DNA of 64,000 nucleotides from an uncultured bacterium (GTDB lineage: Bacteria > Verrucomicrobiota > Lentisphaeria > Victivallales > UBA1829). Numbering within the stretch: the first letter of the stretch is position 1; each line of letters opens with the position of its first letter. The position numbers and the translations under genes were made by a program. The stretch spans positions 1 to 64,000 of the forward strand of contig CASFTV010000010.1 of the NCBI GenBank assembly GCA_949297765.1, in the 5' to 3' direction. A model generated the notes under the pieces. The model was not told where the DNA came from. It did not search any database and saw only the letters and a list, made by a program, of their open reading frames with translations. Below are positions 41,958 through 51,237 of this stretch, one piece after another.

Positions 41958-43247
41958 GTGAAGGAGCTTGAAATTGGAATCATCGGATTCGGGACCGTGG
42001 GGGCCGGCGTGGCCGACTGCCTCCTGAAAAACGGAGAAGTCATAGCGAAACGCACCGGCGTGAAACCGGTCATCAAACGGATTGCCGATCTCGATCTGGA
42101 ACGGGACCGCGGCGTCAAAGTGCCGGACGGCGTCCTGACAACCGATGCGATGGAAGCAATCGAATCATGTGAAGTCATCGTGGAGCTGGTCGGAGGAACC
42201 ACATTTGCAAAGACAATCATTCTGGAGGCTCTCAAACGGGGCAAGCCGGTCGTTACGGCCAACAAGGCTCTGCTCGCAAAATACGGAGAAGAGCTGTTCG
42301 CCGCGGCGGAAAAATCCGGGGCGGACATCTTCTATGAAGCCAGTGTCGGCGGAGGAATCCCGATCATCAAGAGCCTGCGCGAAGGACTGGTCGGAAACCG
42401 GATCAACCGGATCTACGGCATCCTCAACGGAACGTGCAACTACATCCTCACCCGGATGGAGCGCGATCAGGCGGATTTCCGGGAGGTCCTTGCCGATGCT
42501 CAGAAACTCGGCTACGCGGAGGCGAATCCCTCGCTCGATGTGGACGGATTCGACACGGCGCACAAGGCGACGATTGCGGCATCCCTCGCATACGGAAACT
42601 GGTTCGGAATGGATCCCGTCTATGTGGAGGGAATCACCGGAATCACCCTCGACGAGATCAAACTGACGAAGGAACTCGGATATAAAATCAAACTGCTGGC
42701 GATCATCAAGCAGAACGAGGGCAATGTGGAAATCCGCGTCCATCCGACGCTGATCCCGAAACATTCGATGCTCGCAAGAGTGGACGACGTGTTCAACGCC
42801 GTGCTGGTCAACGGAGACTTCGTGGACGACGCGCTGTTCTACGGACGGGGCGCCGGACGCAATGCAACCGCCAGTGCGGTGGTCGCGGATATCACGGATG
42901 TGTGTCTGAATCTGACCGCGGGGTCCTCCCGCCGGATTCCCGGATTCGTGGCGGGCAATCTCTATAAGAAGGTGCTGCCGATCGACAATGTCTGGTCGCG
43001 CTACTATCTGAGCCTGCAGGTCGCGGACGAACCGGGGGTTCTGGCGAAAATCACCAATATCCTGGCCGCCTGCAACATCAGCATTTCCAGCGTGGTGCAG
43101 AAGGAGCGCAAAGGGGAGGAAAATGTCACGCTCGTGATCCTGACCCATCTCTGCGAAGAGAAAAACATGAAGGCGGCGATCGTCGAGATCAACGCTCTTG
43201 CGGAAGTGCGCAACAACGTGAAATTCATTCGAATCGAGGACTTGTGA
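41958..43247 (+). CDS. hom: homoserine dehydrogenase
   Basis: A 429-residue enzyme starting at GTG 41958 (AAGGAGTTCCCC upstream). It reduces aspartate semialdehyde to homoserine on the path to threonine and methionine. LEIGIIGFGTVGAGVADCLL is the NAD(P)-binding fold, PVVTANKALLAKYGEELF and YEASVGGGIPIIKSLREGL are catalytic-domain motifs, and ILNGTCNYILTRM is the family signature. YAEANPSLDVDGFDTAHKA carries the catalytic Asp and Lys. The last 80 residues (LQVADEPGVLAKITNILAA) are an ACT domain for feedback control, probably by threonine. Its stop overlaps the next gene's possible GTG start. Confidence 0.95.
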   Translation: MKELEIGIIGFGTVGAGVADCLLKNGEVIAKRTGVKPVIKRIADLDLERDRGVKVPDGVLTTDAMEAIESCEVIVELVGGTTFAKTIILEALKRGKPVVTANKALLAKYGEELFAAAEKSGADIFYEASVGGGIPIIKSLREGLVGNRINRIYGILNGTCNYILTRMERDQADFREVLADAQKLGYAEANPSLDVDGFDTAHKATIAASLAYGNWFGMDPVYVEGITGITLDEIKLTKELGYKIKLLAIIKQNEGNVEIRVHPTLIPKHSMLARVDDVFNAVLVNGDFVDDALFYGRGAGRNATASAVVADITDVCLNLTAGSSRRIPGFVAGNLYKKVLPIDNVWSRYYLSLQVADEPGVLAKITNILAACNISISSVVQKERKGEENVTLVILTHLCEEKNMKAAIVEINALAEVRNNVKFIRIEDL

Positions 43248-43249
43248 CA

Positions 43250-44656
43250 ATGAGCGGATTCCATACGGTCGAAAAGATCGGCGGAACATCAATGACCCGT
43301 TTCGCCGACGTGATGAAAAATGTGATCATCGGAAAACGCAGCGGAGATGCGCTGTACAACCGGATTTTCGTGGTTTCTGCGTACGGCGGCATCACCAATC
43401 TGCTGCTGGAAAACAAAAAAACCGGCGAACCCGGAATCTACGGCTTTTTCGCACAGGATTCCGCGGAGTGGCGGCCCGCGCTGGAGAAGACGCGGGAGGA
43501 GATGCTCCGTCTCAACCGGACTTTCGAAACGGTGGGGCTGGACGTCGCACAGGCGGATGAATTCGTGAATCAGAGGCTGGACGGACTGATCGTATCACTC
43601 GAAAATCTCATGTCGCTGCGGACCTTCGGTCATTTCAAGCCGACGGAGTATCTGCCGGCTGCGCGGGAGTTCCTCGCCGCGGTGGGCGAGGCGCACAGCG
43701 CGTTCAACTCCGTGCTGATCCTGCGCGCGAACGGAGTCAACGCCCGCTTTGTGGATCTCTCCGGCTGGAAGTCGATGGAAAACCGCGATCTCGACAGCGC
43801 GATCCTCAATGCGTTTGAAGGAATGGACTTCGCCCATGAAATGCCGATCGTCACCGGATATGTCAAGTGCGATCAGGGCATCATGAAGACCTTCGACCGC
43901 GGATACAGCGAAATCACCTTCAGCAAGATCGCCGTTCTGACCCATGCGCGGGAAGGCGTGATCCACAAGGAGTTCCACCTTTCGACCGGCGATCCGAAAC
44001 TGATCGGGGAAGACAAGGTCCAGGTGATCGGCAACACCAATTTCGACATTGCCGACCAGCTCTCCGACATGGGCATGGAGGCGATTCACCCGAAGGCCGC
44101 CAAACAGATGGAGATTCAGAATATCCCGATCCGCGTCAAGAACGCGTTTGATCCGGAACATCCCGGCACACTGATCAGCCGCGACTACATCTCTCCCGTT
44201 CCCCGCGTGGAAATGATCTGCGGACGGAACGACATCATCGCGATCGAAGTCCACGATCCGAAAATGGTCGGCGAGTGCGGTTACGACTATCACCTGACGG
44301 AATGCCTCAAGAATCATCACATCAGCTATATCGCCAAGACGACGAATGCCAATACAATCACCCATTTTGTTCCCGAACGCAACCGGACCCTGGAGGCATG
44401 TCTGGAAGAGATCCGCGCGAAGTTTCCGGAATCCAAGGTGGAGACCTGCAGGATCGGCATCATCTCCGTGATCGGAACGAACATGCGCGCACCCGGATTC
44501 CTGACGCGCGCGGCAAAATCCCTGTTCGATGCAAAGATCAATGTCCTTGCACTGGACCAGACCATGCGTCAGGTGAACATCCAGTTCATGCTGAACCGGG
44601 ACGATTTCAAAAACGCGCAGATTGTGCTGCACCGGGAATTCGTCGAAAAGAAGTGA
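43250..44656 (+). CDS. aspartokinase (divergent)
   Basis: A 468-residue protein from ATG 43250; a GTG at 43244 overlapping the hom stop is an alternative. It phosphorylates aspartate, the first step of the lysine, threonine and methionine branch. TVEKIGGTSMTRFADVM corresponds to the KFGGTSV motif of aspartokinases but with Ile and Met changes. IFVVSAYGGITNLLL, GYVKCDQGIMKTFDRGYSEIT and MEAIHPKAAKQMEIQNIPI are the kinase-domain landmarks. The C-terminus (GIISVIGTNMRAPGFLTRAA and LDQTMRQVNIQFML) holds ACT domains. The kinase core has insertions and so is distant from E. coli LysC. It is in operon with hom. Confidence 0.88.
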   Translation: MSGFHTVEKIGGTSMTRFADVMKNVIIGKRSGDALYNRIFVVSAYGGITNLLLENKKTGEPGIYGFFAQDSAEWRPALEKTREEMLRLNRTFETVGLDVAQADEFVNQRLDGLIVSLENLMSLRTFGHFKPTEYLPAAREFLAAVGEAHSAFNSVLILRANGVNARFVDLSGWKSMENRDLDSAILNAFEGMDFAHEMPIVTGYVKCDQGIMKTFDRGYSEITFSKIAVLTHAREGVIHKEFHLSTGDPKLIGEDKVQVIGNTNFDIADQLSDMGMEAIHPKAAKQMEIQNIPIRVKNAFDPEHPGTLISRDYISPVPRVEMICGRNDIIAIEVHDPKMVGECGYDYHLTECLKNHHISYIAKTTNANTITHFVPERNRTLEACLEEIRAKFPESKVETCRIGIISVIGTNMRAPGFLTRAAKSLFDAKINVLALDQTMRQVNIQFMLNRDDFKNAQIVLHREFVEKK

Positions 44657-44718
44657 ATGTCGGACTGTTATTCCGGCGGCGGACGCCATAGGGACACCAC
44701 CGCCGCCCGGAGGAAAGG

Positions 44719-46566
44719 ATGCTGCGGATGCAGAGCAAACTGAAGGATGCGCTGGAAAAGAAGGTCGTGATCTTCGACGGCGCAATGGGAACGGAAATCT
44801 ACCGGAGGAATTTTTTCGTCAACACATCCTACGAGAATCTCTGTCTGAGCAATCCGGGGGTGGTCGAGGAGATTCACAGGAACTATCTCGATGCCGGAGC
44901 CGAAGTGCTCACAACCAATTCCTACGGGGCCAATTTCAATAAGCTGGCGAAATTCGGACTCGCGGAACGGCTGGAGGAGATCAATCGCGCGGCGGTCCGT
45001 CTTGCAAAAGGAGTCGCGGACGGAAAAGCTCTGGTCGGCGCGTCCGTCGGCCCCATCGGCGACATCCCGAAGGGAACGAGCTGCCCGAAGGACAAGGCGG
45101 TCGGAATCATCGCCGGACAGATTCGCGCACTCGCCGCGGAAGAGCCGGATTTCATTCTGTTCGAAACACTCCGCTCTCTGTATGATGTGGAAATCGCCCT
45201 GGCGGCACTGGAGATCGCGGCCCCCCGCATGCCGTTCATGGTGAGCGTGCAGGTCGATCCCGCCGCGCGGACTCTGAGCGGCGACGATGTGTCCGCAATT
45301 CTGGGATTCCTCTCCACATCCGCTCTTCAGCCTGACGCATTCGGAATCAACTGCGGTTCCGGTCCGGAAGGGATGCTGGAGGCATTCGAAAAGTTTGCGC
45401 ATCACTGTCTGTATCCGGTTGTGGTCCAGCCGAACGCCGGCGCACCGAAAAATGTCGACAACCGGATGATCTATATGAGCAGTCCCGAATATCTGACGAC
45501 ATACGCCATGCGGTATGTGTCGCTGGGGGCGCGGGGGGTCGGCGGCTGCTGCGGAACCACGCCCGATCATATCCGCGACGTGGTCCGGAGCATCCATCCG
45601 ATGGCAAAAATCGAACGGGCCGCGAAACTTCAGGTTTCCACACCCGAAGTTCCGCTGAAGGAACCGGTTCCGCTTGCGGAGAAATCCCGTCTGGCGCGGA
45701 AACTTGCGGCAGGAGAGTGGGTGCATACCGTGGAAATTGTTCCGCCCCAGGGATATCTGCTGGCGCAGACCGTCGAGAAATCCAGACTCTGCGCATCGGC
45801 GGGATTCGATGCGGTCAACATCCCGGACGGACCCCGAGCAAGTTCCCGGGTCTCTCCGCTGGTCACCGCCTGCAAGATTCAGGAGGGCGCGGGAATCGAA
45901 ACCATTCTGCATTTCTGCTGCCGCGACAAGAACCTGATCGGAATGCAGGCCGATCTGCTCGGATGCGCCGCAATGGAGATCAACAACATCCTCTTCATTA
46001 CGGGCGATCCGCCGAAGCTGGGGGATTATCCGTTTGCGTCGGGCGTGTTCGATATGGATTCGATCGGGATGGTGCGCGTCCAGAGCCGCCTGAACCGCGG
46101 GGTCGATCTTGCCGGAAAGCCGATTGATGCGCCGACCCGGGCGTTCATTGCGGTCGGCGCCGATCCGAACGCGATTGACATGGAACGCGAAATCCGTCGC
46201 TCCAGAGAAAAAATCGAGGCGGGGGCGGAGGCGTTCATCACCCAGCCGGTCTTCGACGTTCAGCCGCTGCTGCGCTTTATCGACGCCGTTCCGGAGCTGC
46301 GCGACGGACAAATTCCGGTGATTGCCGGAATCTGGCCCCTCGCCAGTTACCGGAATGCGGAATTCATGCGCAACGAAGTTCCCGGCGTGGTTGTTCCGGA
46401 TTCCGTCATGGAACGCATGGCAAAACCGGCGACCAAAGAAGAGCAGCGCCGTGTCGGAATTGCGATTGCACGCGAAGCGATTGCCTCCATCCGGGGAAAG
46501 GTCGCCGGAGTGCAGATCAGCGCTCCCTTCGGCAATGTCAACACGGCAATCGCCGTGATGGAATAA
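44719..46566 (+). CDS. bifunctional homocysteine S-methyltransferase / methylenetetrahydrofolate reductase
   Basis: A 615-residue fusion like B. subtilis YitJ. Residues 1-290 are the homocysteine methyltransferase ([29 protein letters not shown]) with zinc cysteines in [10 protein letters not shown] and [12 protein letters not shown]. Residues about 320-610 are the flavin-dependent reductase ([32 protein letters not shown]-like region, [31 protein letters not shown]). The two together supply and use the methyl group for methionine. ATG 44719 and ATG 44728 are both possible. It lies 62 bp after the aspartokinase, so the segment 41958-46566 is a methionine-threonine supply operon. Confidence 0.93.
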   Translation: MLRMQSKLKDALEKKVVIFDGAMGTEIYRRNFFVNTSYENLCLSNPGVVEEIHRNYLDAGAEVLTTNSYGANFNKLAKFGLAERLEEINRAAVRLAKGVADGKALVGASVGPIGDIPKGTSCPKDKAVGIIAGQIRALAAEEPDFILFETLRSLYDVEIALAALEIAAPRMPFMVSVQVDPAARTLSGDDVSAILGFLSTSALQPDAFGINCGSGPEGMLEAFEKFAHHCLYPVVVQPNAGAPKNVDNRMIYMSSPEYLTTYAMRYVSLGARGVGGCCGTTPDHIRDVVRSIHPMAKIERAAKLQVSTPEVPLKEPVPLAEKSRLARKLAAGEWVHTVEIVPPQGYLLAQTVEKSRLCASAGFDAVNIPDGPRASSRVSPLVTACKIQEGAGIETILHFCCRDKNLIGMQADLLGCAAMEINNILFITGDPPKLGDYPFASGVFDMDSIGMVRVQSRLNRGVDLAGKPIDAPTRAFIAVGADPNAIDMEREIRRSREKIEAGAEAFITQPVFDVQPLLRFIDAVPELRDGQIPVIAGIWPLASYRNAEFMRNEVPGVVVPDSVMERMAKPATKEEQRRVGIAIAREAIASIRGKVAGVQISAPFGNVNTAIAVME

Positions 46567-46580
46567 CCGGTTCCGGACAA

Positions 46581-47387
46581 ATGAACCGATCTTTTCCTGT
46601 TCGGGTATTTACGCTTGTGGAGCTTCTCGTAACCATTGCGATGATCGCGATTCTTGCCGCGCTTCTGCTTCCTGCTCTGAACGCCGCCCGGGAAAAAGGA
46701 CAGGCTTCCGCGTGTGCGGGAAAACTCAAGCAGATCGCGCTTGCCAACCAGATGTACGCCAACGATTGCGACGAATTTTTTGTTCCCTACCGGGAGTCGG
46801 AAGACGAGAGCGATCAGAGTGCGGGGGCCTACTGGTTCGGAACCCGCGTGGACGGGGTCTATGATATTACCGAAAGTCCGCTGCTTGGGACGTATTACGG
46901 CCATACCGCGAAGCTGATGGTCTGTCCGATGGCGGAACTTGGGACCTCGGATATCACCCGGACTCCCTACGGCGGCGGATACGGGTATAACGGAACCTGG
47001 TTCGGACGCTACCGCCTCTCCGATACGGAACTCTGGGCGATCCGGCGCAGTGTGATGCGCGCTCTCGCCCGGACCGTGATGTTCGGCGATTGTGCCGGAT
47101 CCGGAAAACGTTCGACTTCCTACGCCTCCATCCGGGTGACTCCGCTGATGTACTGCAAGGTCAAACCCCTGAGTTCCGGCGAGCGGTACGACAACGCACT
47201 GAGCGGCACCATGCATTTCCGCCATCTGCGCCGCGCGAACTGCGCCTGGGGAGACGGTCATGTCTCACCGGAACCGGTCGGAACAATCAACAGCCATACC
47301 CACGCCGCCGAAGGGCCGGTCGGCTATCTGAGAGCGGAAAATATCGACGTCTACAATCCCGTCCGCACTTCGGATGAAATTCTCTGA
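46581..47387 (+). CDS. prepilin-type pseudopilin with H-X9-DG motif
   Basis: A 268-residue protein. [16 protein letters not shown] after a short basic leader is the prepilin peptidase site; [15 protein letters not shown] and [20 protein letters not shown] continue the family pattern. The C-terminus has [14 protein letters not shown], a true H-X9-DG spacing. Unlike the other three copies it stands 14 bp after a methionine-cycle gene, not in a sugar operon. It may be read through from that operon or have its own unseen promoter. A convergent radical SAM gene ends 30 bp away. Confidence 0.82.
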   Translation: MNRSFPVRVFTLVELLVTIAMIAILAALLLPALNAAREKGQASACAGKLKQIALANQMYANDCDEFFVPYRESEDESDQSAGAYWFGTRVDGVYDITESPLLGTYYGHTAKLMVCPMAELGTSDITRTPYGGGYGYNGTWFGRYRLSDTELWAIRRSVMRALARTVMFGDCAGSGKRSTSYASIRVTPLMYCKVKPLSSGERYDNALSGTMHFRHLRRANCAWGDGHVSPEPVGTINSHTHAAEGPVGYLRAENIDVYNPVRTSDEIL

Positions 47388-47417
47388 ATCCGCGTTTTCC
47401 GGATTCCGGAAAGAGGA

Positions 47418-48398
47418 TCAGTTCATCTGGAAGGTCCGGTTGCTTTTCCACGAACAGTGGCTGCACAGCGGATTCCGGCCCGCCAGAATTTCCCGGCGGT
47501 AGTGCTCCGCCTTCGGTCCGTGGAAGATTTCGGCAAGGGGGGTGTTCAGAATGTTCCCCGCGTCGAATCCGTAGAAATCGGTGCAGAAGAGAACGCGCCC
47601 GTCGTATTTGATGTGCGGACGGCGGAAGGGGGCGAGGCAGGGGGACTCCCCGCCGTGCGGATTGATAAACACCGGACACGGATATGCTCCCGCCTCCGCG
47701 CGGCGACGGACCTCCGAAAGAGCGGATTCCAGTTTTTTCCGGTATTCGTCATCCTCCTCCCGGTGCCAGACTTCGATGGTTGGATCGTCGGTCTGGAACT
47801 CCCGGCGGAGCCATGCGCGGTAGGCGTCGATCTCCGCCCGGCTGAAGTACATCAGCCGCTGCAGATGGATGAGGTCGGGACCCAGTTTTCCGAGAATATC
47901 GGGAAGATCCGGCGCGGATTCCACATTTTCATCCGCGAGAGTCGAAAGGAAGATCAGTTTTCCGGTGCGGTGTTTCAGAAGAGCGATGTTTGCCGCCACC
48001 TTTTCAAAAACTCCCTTTCCGCGGATCCGGTTGTGGTAGGGCGCGTCTCCGTCGAGAGAGATGTAGATGGCGCTGAAGCAGCGGTTCAGCAGCTCCGCGT
48101 GACGGTCGATCAGCGTCCCGTTGGTGATGATTCCGAGTTCGAATCCCGCACTGTGCAGGTGGTCTGCCAGATGATCGAAACGGTCGTAGAGCAGCGGTTC
48201 CCCGCCCCAGAGGATGATCTGCGGTTTCGGATCGACGGTCCGGAGGGAGTCCGCGATTTCGATCCATTTTTCCGGCGGGATCTCCGAGTTTCCGCGACGT
48301 TCTCCGAACATGCCGTTCTGCTGTCCGCAGAAGATGCAGCGCAGATTGCAGCGTCCTGTGAGCTGAAAATGAATGGATGTGATCTGTACGTCCGGCAT
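47418..48398 (-). CDS. radical SAM protein with SPASM-like C-terminal cysteines
   Basis: A 326-residue protein. FQLTGRCNLRCIFCGQQNG contains the CxxxCxxC motif that binds the 4Fe-4S cluster and S-adenosylmethionine. IILWGGEPLLYDRF, ITNGTLIDRH and AIYISLDGDAPYHNRIRG complete the barrel. The tail PCLAPFRRPHIKYDGRVLFCTDF and NPLCSHCSWKS resembles an auxiliary cluster (SPASM or twitch) as in peptide- or sulfatase-maturing enzymes. The substrate is not evident, and no small peptide precursor is adjacent. The start at 48398 is chosen because it fits a promoter (48431-48458) and the family start (VQITSIHFQLTGRCN). Confidence 0.9.
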   Translation of the reverse strand: MPDVQITSIHFQLTGRCNLRCIFCGQQNGMFGERRGNSEIPPEKWIEIADSLRTVDPKPQIILWGGEPLLYDRFDHLADHLHSAGFELGIITNGTLIDRHAELLNRCFSAIYISLDGDAPYHNRIRGKGVFEKVAANIALLKHRTGKLIFLSTLADENVESAPDLPDILGKLGPDLIHLQRLMYFSRAEIDAYRAWLRREFQTDDPTIEVWHREEDDEYRKKLESALSEVRRRAEAGAYPCPVFINPHGGESPCLAPFRRPHIKYDGRVLFCTDFYGFDAGNILNTPLAEIFHGPKAEHYRREILAGRNPLCSHCSWKSNRTFQMN

Positions 48399-48430
48399 AC
48401 GGCTCCGATCGGTGTTGTTGGATGGTGTAT

Positions 48431-48458
48431 AATGTACTCTCTTTCCCGGAAAAGTCAA
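48431..48458 (-). promoter_or_regulatory. promoter of the radical SAM gene
   Basis: On the minus strand TTGACT (48458-48453), 16 bp and TACATT (48436-48431); it overlaps the last codon of the gene at 48455. Confidence 0.5.
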
Positions 48459-50446
48459 CAGGGCGCGGAAACAACGATTCCGGGAGGAAGTTCCCGTTCC
48501 AGCCTGCCGCCGCTTACGGCAAGACGGATTTCTCCGAGCGGTGTCGGAATCGTCGCCGCATCCTCTTCTGCGAGCAGAGGGGAGGGGACGCAGCGGATCG
48601 TCCGCCAGCCGTCCGAAAGAGGCTCGCATCCGAACAGGAGAATCGGCAGCAGTGCCGCCGGTCCGGAACTCCAGGCGTGACACAGACTCAGACCGCAGGG
48701 CCGGCCGTAAAACGAGTAGATCCCGTTTCCCGCGGAGGAGTCGTTCCACGCTTCGAAAAAGGTTGTTGCACCGAGTTTGAGCATTCCTCCCCAGATGCGG
48801 CGGATTTCGGCAAGCGCGTTTTCATGGAGCCCGGTCCGGATCATCGCCAGAATTTCCAGGGCGGCCTGATACGGAGTTCCGACCGGCGGAAGATCGGTCA
48901 GACAGAGCTTCTGCATGATCCGCTTTGCTTCCTCTCCCGCGACCAGTCCGGTGAGGACCGCACAGAAATTCGGATGGCGGTAGAACCCCTCTTCCGGACG
49001 TTCGGGATTCGCCCGGAAGAGTCCGGTTTCCGGATCGAATGCCCGGGAAAGAAGAAGCTCCCGGAGTTCTTCCGCTTTGTCGAAACAGCGGCGGGCGAAC
49101 GGAGAATCCTCCATCCGTTCCGCGAGAGCGGATGCCGCTTTCATGGCTCCGAAGAAGAGAATCTGGAGAACGGTCTGCTTCTCCGCGGCATTCCACTCGC
49201 GCTCCGGAGCGCTGCGGCTGCGGACCCAGTCGATGAAGACCCACTCTCCCGGAGGAAGAAATCCTCTTCCCGACTGCTCCAGAAGAACTTCCGTCATCTC
49301 TTTGATTTCAGGGTACTGACGGCGGAGAAAGGGCAGATCCGCAAAATACCGCTGGTGAAGATCGTGTGAAATCAGAAGCCAGAGTGAGTAGTCCGTGGCT
49401 CCGTTGACGTGGCTCTTCCGGATTCCCGCCCGTCCGAGCACGGTCAGGGTTTTGCGGACCGGTTCCGGATCGGCGAACGTATAGGCGTCGGCCAGCAGCG
49501 AAAGAGCGAGATCCCCCGCCCAGGGCAGACGGTCCCGCTTGATCCCGTCGATCAGAAAATGACGCATGCAGAGCCGCAGGGTGTAGGCGGAATTCAGCCA
49601 GATCCGCGTGAGTTCCGGATCCGAGGCAAAGGCGCCTGCATAACGGACCGGTGTGAACTCCGCATCGCACTCCAGACGGACCGGATTTTCCGCTTCTGCC
49701 CGCAGATAGCGGAATGCCAGCGGATCGGGCGTCTCCCAGACTCCCGAACGTGTTTCCATCAGCTCCATGCTCTGTTCCCAGAGAAGAGGATCGGTAGTTT
49801 CCATTTCAAATTTCGATTCGCCCGCTCCGAACTCCGGTTTCTGTTTGGAGAAGATCCGGACGGTCGCCAGAATTTCGCGTCCCGCGTCGTAGCGTCCGGG
49901 CGCATATTCTGTCGGGGTCAGGCGGAGGGTCGGAAATTTGTCGCCGAAGGGGTCTCCGCCGGGAACTGCTTCTTCAAAGTGTTCCCCGTCCGTGGAGGCG
50001 GTCCATCCGGAGAACGGTTCCGGCTGGATCGCCGGCATCATGCTCTCCGTGGCGTTGACTTCCACTTTCACCGTGAGAATCCCCTCCCGTTCCGCCCGGA
50101 AGAAAAATCTCTCCGCCTCCTGACGCTCCGGCGCAACTTCTTCACCGTCGAGATCGGCCGAAAATGTGCCGTTTACCCGGATCGAAAACGGACCGGCGGA
50201 AATCCTCCGGCGGAAGAAAACCCCCGGAAGCGGACGGTGGAATTCTCCCGGATAACCGACCTTCAGCTGAAGTCTCGAAACCGCCTTCTGCATCTGGCGG
50301 AGCAGAAAACACTCGTATTCCGCCCGGGGGTAAAGCCATTCCCCTCCGGTGTGGCGCGGGGGTTTCGGCTGAAAGATCGAATAGGCGGGATCCGGAACCG
50401 CAAATGCGGATCGCTGATGGGCTTTGCTTGGGTGGAAGACTGTCAT
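48455..50446 (-). CDS. GH78-like alpha-L-rhamnosidase-family glycosidase
   Basis: A 663-residue protein from ATG 50446, without signal peptide. The N-terminal third is beta-rich (FFRRRISAGPFSIRVNGTFS, REGILTVKVEVNATE). The rest is a helical (alpha/alpha)6 barrel with FLIDGIKRDRLPWAGDLAL (equivalent to the GH78 DCP.R....GD motif) and TTFFEAWNDSSAGNGIYSF before CHAWSSGPAALLP. It is distant from the rhamnosidase at 24643 (less than full-length and without its Cys-Pro), so the sugar removed may differ. It is alone behind its own promoter and is followed by the radical SAM gene on the same strand, which has a separate promoter. Confidence 0.72.
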   Translation of the reverse strand: MTVFHPSKAHQRSAFAVPDPAYSIFQPKPPRHTGGEWLYPRAEYECFLLRQMQKAVSRLQLKVGYPGEFHRPLPGVFFRRRISAGPFSIRVNGTFSADLDGEEVAPERQEAERFFFRAEREGILTVKVEVNATESMMPAIQPEPFSGWTASTDGEHFEEAVPGGDPFGDKFPTLRLTPTEYAPGRYDAGREILATVRIFSKQKPEFGAGESKFEMETTDPLLWEQSMELMETRSGVWETPDPLAFRYLRAEAENPVRLECDAEFTPVRYAGAFASDPELTRIWLNSAYTLRLCMRHFLIDGIKRDRLPWAGDLALSLLADAYTFADPEPVRKTLTVLGRAGIRKSHVNGATDYSLWLLISHDLHQRYFADLPFLRRQYPEIKEMTEVLLEQSGRGFLPPGEWVFIDWVRSRSAPEREWNAAEKQTVLQILFFGAMKAASALAERMEDSPFARRCFDKAEELRELLLSRAFDPETGLFRANPERPEEGFYRHPNFCAVLTGLVAGEEAKRIMQKLCLTDLPPVGTPYQAALEILAMIRTGLHENALAEIRRIWGGMLKLGATTFFEAWNDSSAGNGIYSFYGRPCGLSLCHAWSSGPAALLPILLFGCEPLSDGWRTIRCVPSPLLAEEDAATIPTPLGEIRLAVSGGRLERELPPGIVVSAPC

Positions 50447-50466
50447 GCTGCTCTCCGGTTTCTGGA

Positions 50467-50495
50467 AATATAACCCCGGTCCGGAGGGAATGCAA
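50467..50495 (-). promoter_or_regulatory. promoter of the GH78-like gene
   Basis: On the minus strand TTGCAT (50495-50490), 17 bp and TATATT (50472-50467), just upstream of the ATG at 50446. Confidence 0.55.
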
Positions 50496-50609
50496 TGAAA
50501 ATCCGCCGGAAAAAGCGCATCTCCATTTTTCTTCCTCTTTTTTTTCCGCTTTCCCCGTGGAATCTTTCGGGAGATCCGCATGAAGCCGGATGGCGGTGGC
50601 GTCCATTTC

Positions 50610-51218
50610 TCAGAGACGGAATCCGTGATGGGTTAGCAGACGGTCGATCCACTGCGAGAGCCTTTTCCTGTATTCCGTTTCCAGACACGGCATTTCCCGT
50701 TCTCCCTGCGATGCGGCAAGAAGATCGTTCAGCAGCCGTTCCTCCTCTTCCCGTTCCGGTTCCGGGATCAGGCCGTTCTCATTGAGGAATGCCAGTTTGA
50801 CCAGCATTTTCCTTTCCTCCGTTCCGTTTCCGGATTCCGCCGCCCGGGAGAGCAGTTCGCGGAACGCCCGGTAACTCTGAAGTGCCTCCAGCATCGGATG
50901 GGTATTGGCACTCAGGAATGCGGCAAGTTCACATGCCGCCAGATAGCTTTCCGTATGGAGGGCAACCGCGTCGAAAACGGTCAGAAGCTCCGGATCCCGG
51001 ACCGAAAAAAATGCGGATTTCTCTCCCGGCGGAGAGTATTCAATAGAAAATTCCCGGAACAGTCCGAATTCCGGGAATTTCCGTTTTCCGCATCCGCGCG
51101 CGCCTTTCTGGAGGAAGTCGATTTTTCCCGCGTCCGGCGAGAGAGCCGAGATCATCAGACTCGATTCCCGGAAGGGCGTCTGGCGCAGAACAAGACAGGT
51201 TGTTTTCAAACGCGTCAC
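50610..51218 (-). CDS. recO: DNA repair protein RecO
   Basis: A 202-residue protein starting at GTG 51218 (AAAGGAAC eight bases upstream). TRLKTTCLVLRQTPFRESSL and LSPDAGKIDFLQKGARG are the OB-fold start of RecO, and FDAVALHTESYLAACELAAF and LVKLAFLNENGLIP resemble its helical domain. RecO loads RecA on gaps with RecF/RecR. The zinc-binding cysteines of many RecO proteins are missing, and it is short for the family (usually about 240). It lies 19 bp after the HlyD adaptor and seems to be the last gene of the secretion operon, probably by chance of arrangement. Confidence 0.72.
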   Translation of the reverse strand: MTRLKTTCLVLRQTPFRESSLMISALSPDAGKIDFLQKGARGCGKRKFPEFGLFREFSIEYSPPGEKSAFFSVRDPELLTVFDAVALHTESYLAACELAAFLSANTHPMLEALQSYRAFRELLSRAAESGNGTEERKMLVKLAFLNENGLIPEPEREEEERLLNDLLAASQGEREMPCLETEYRKRLSQWIDRLLTHHGFRL

Positions 51219-51237
51219 GCCCGTTCCTTTCGGGGAA

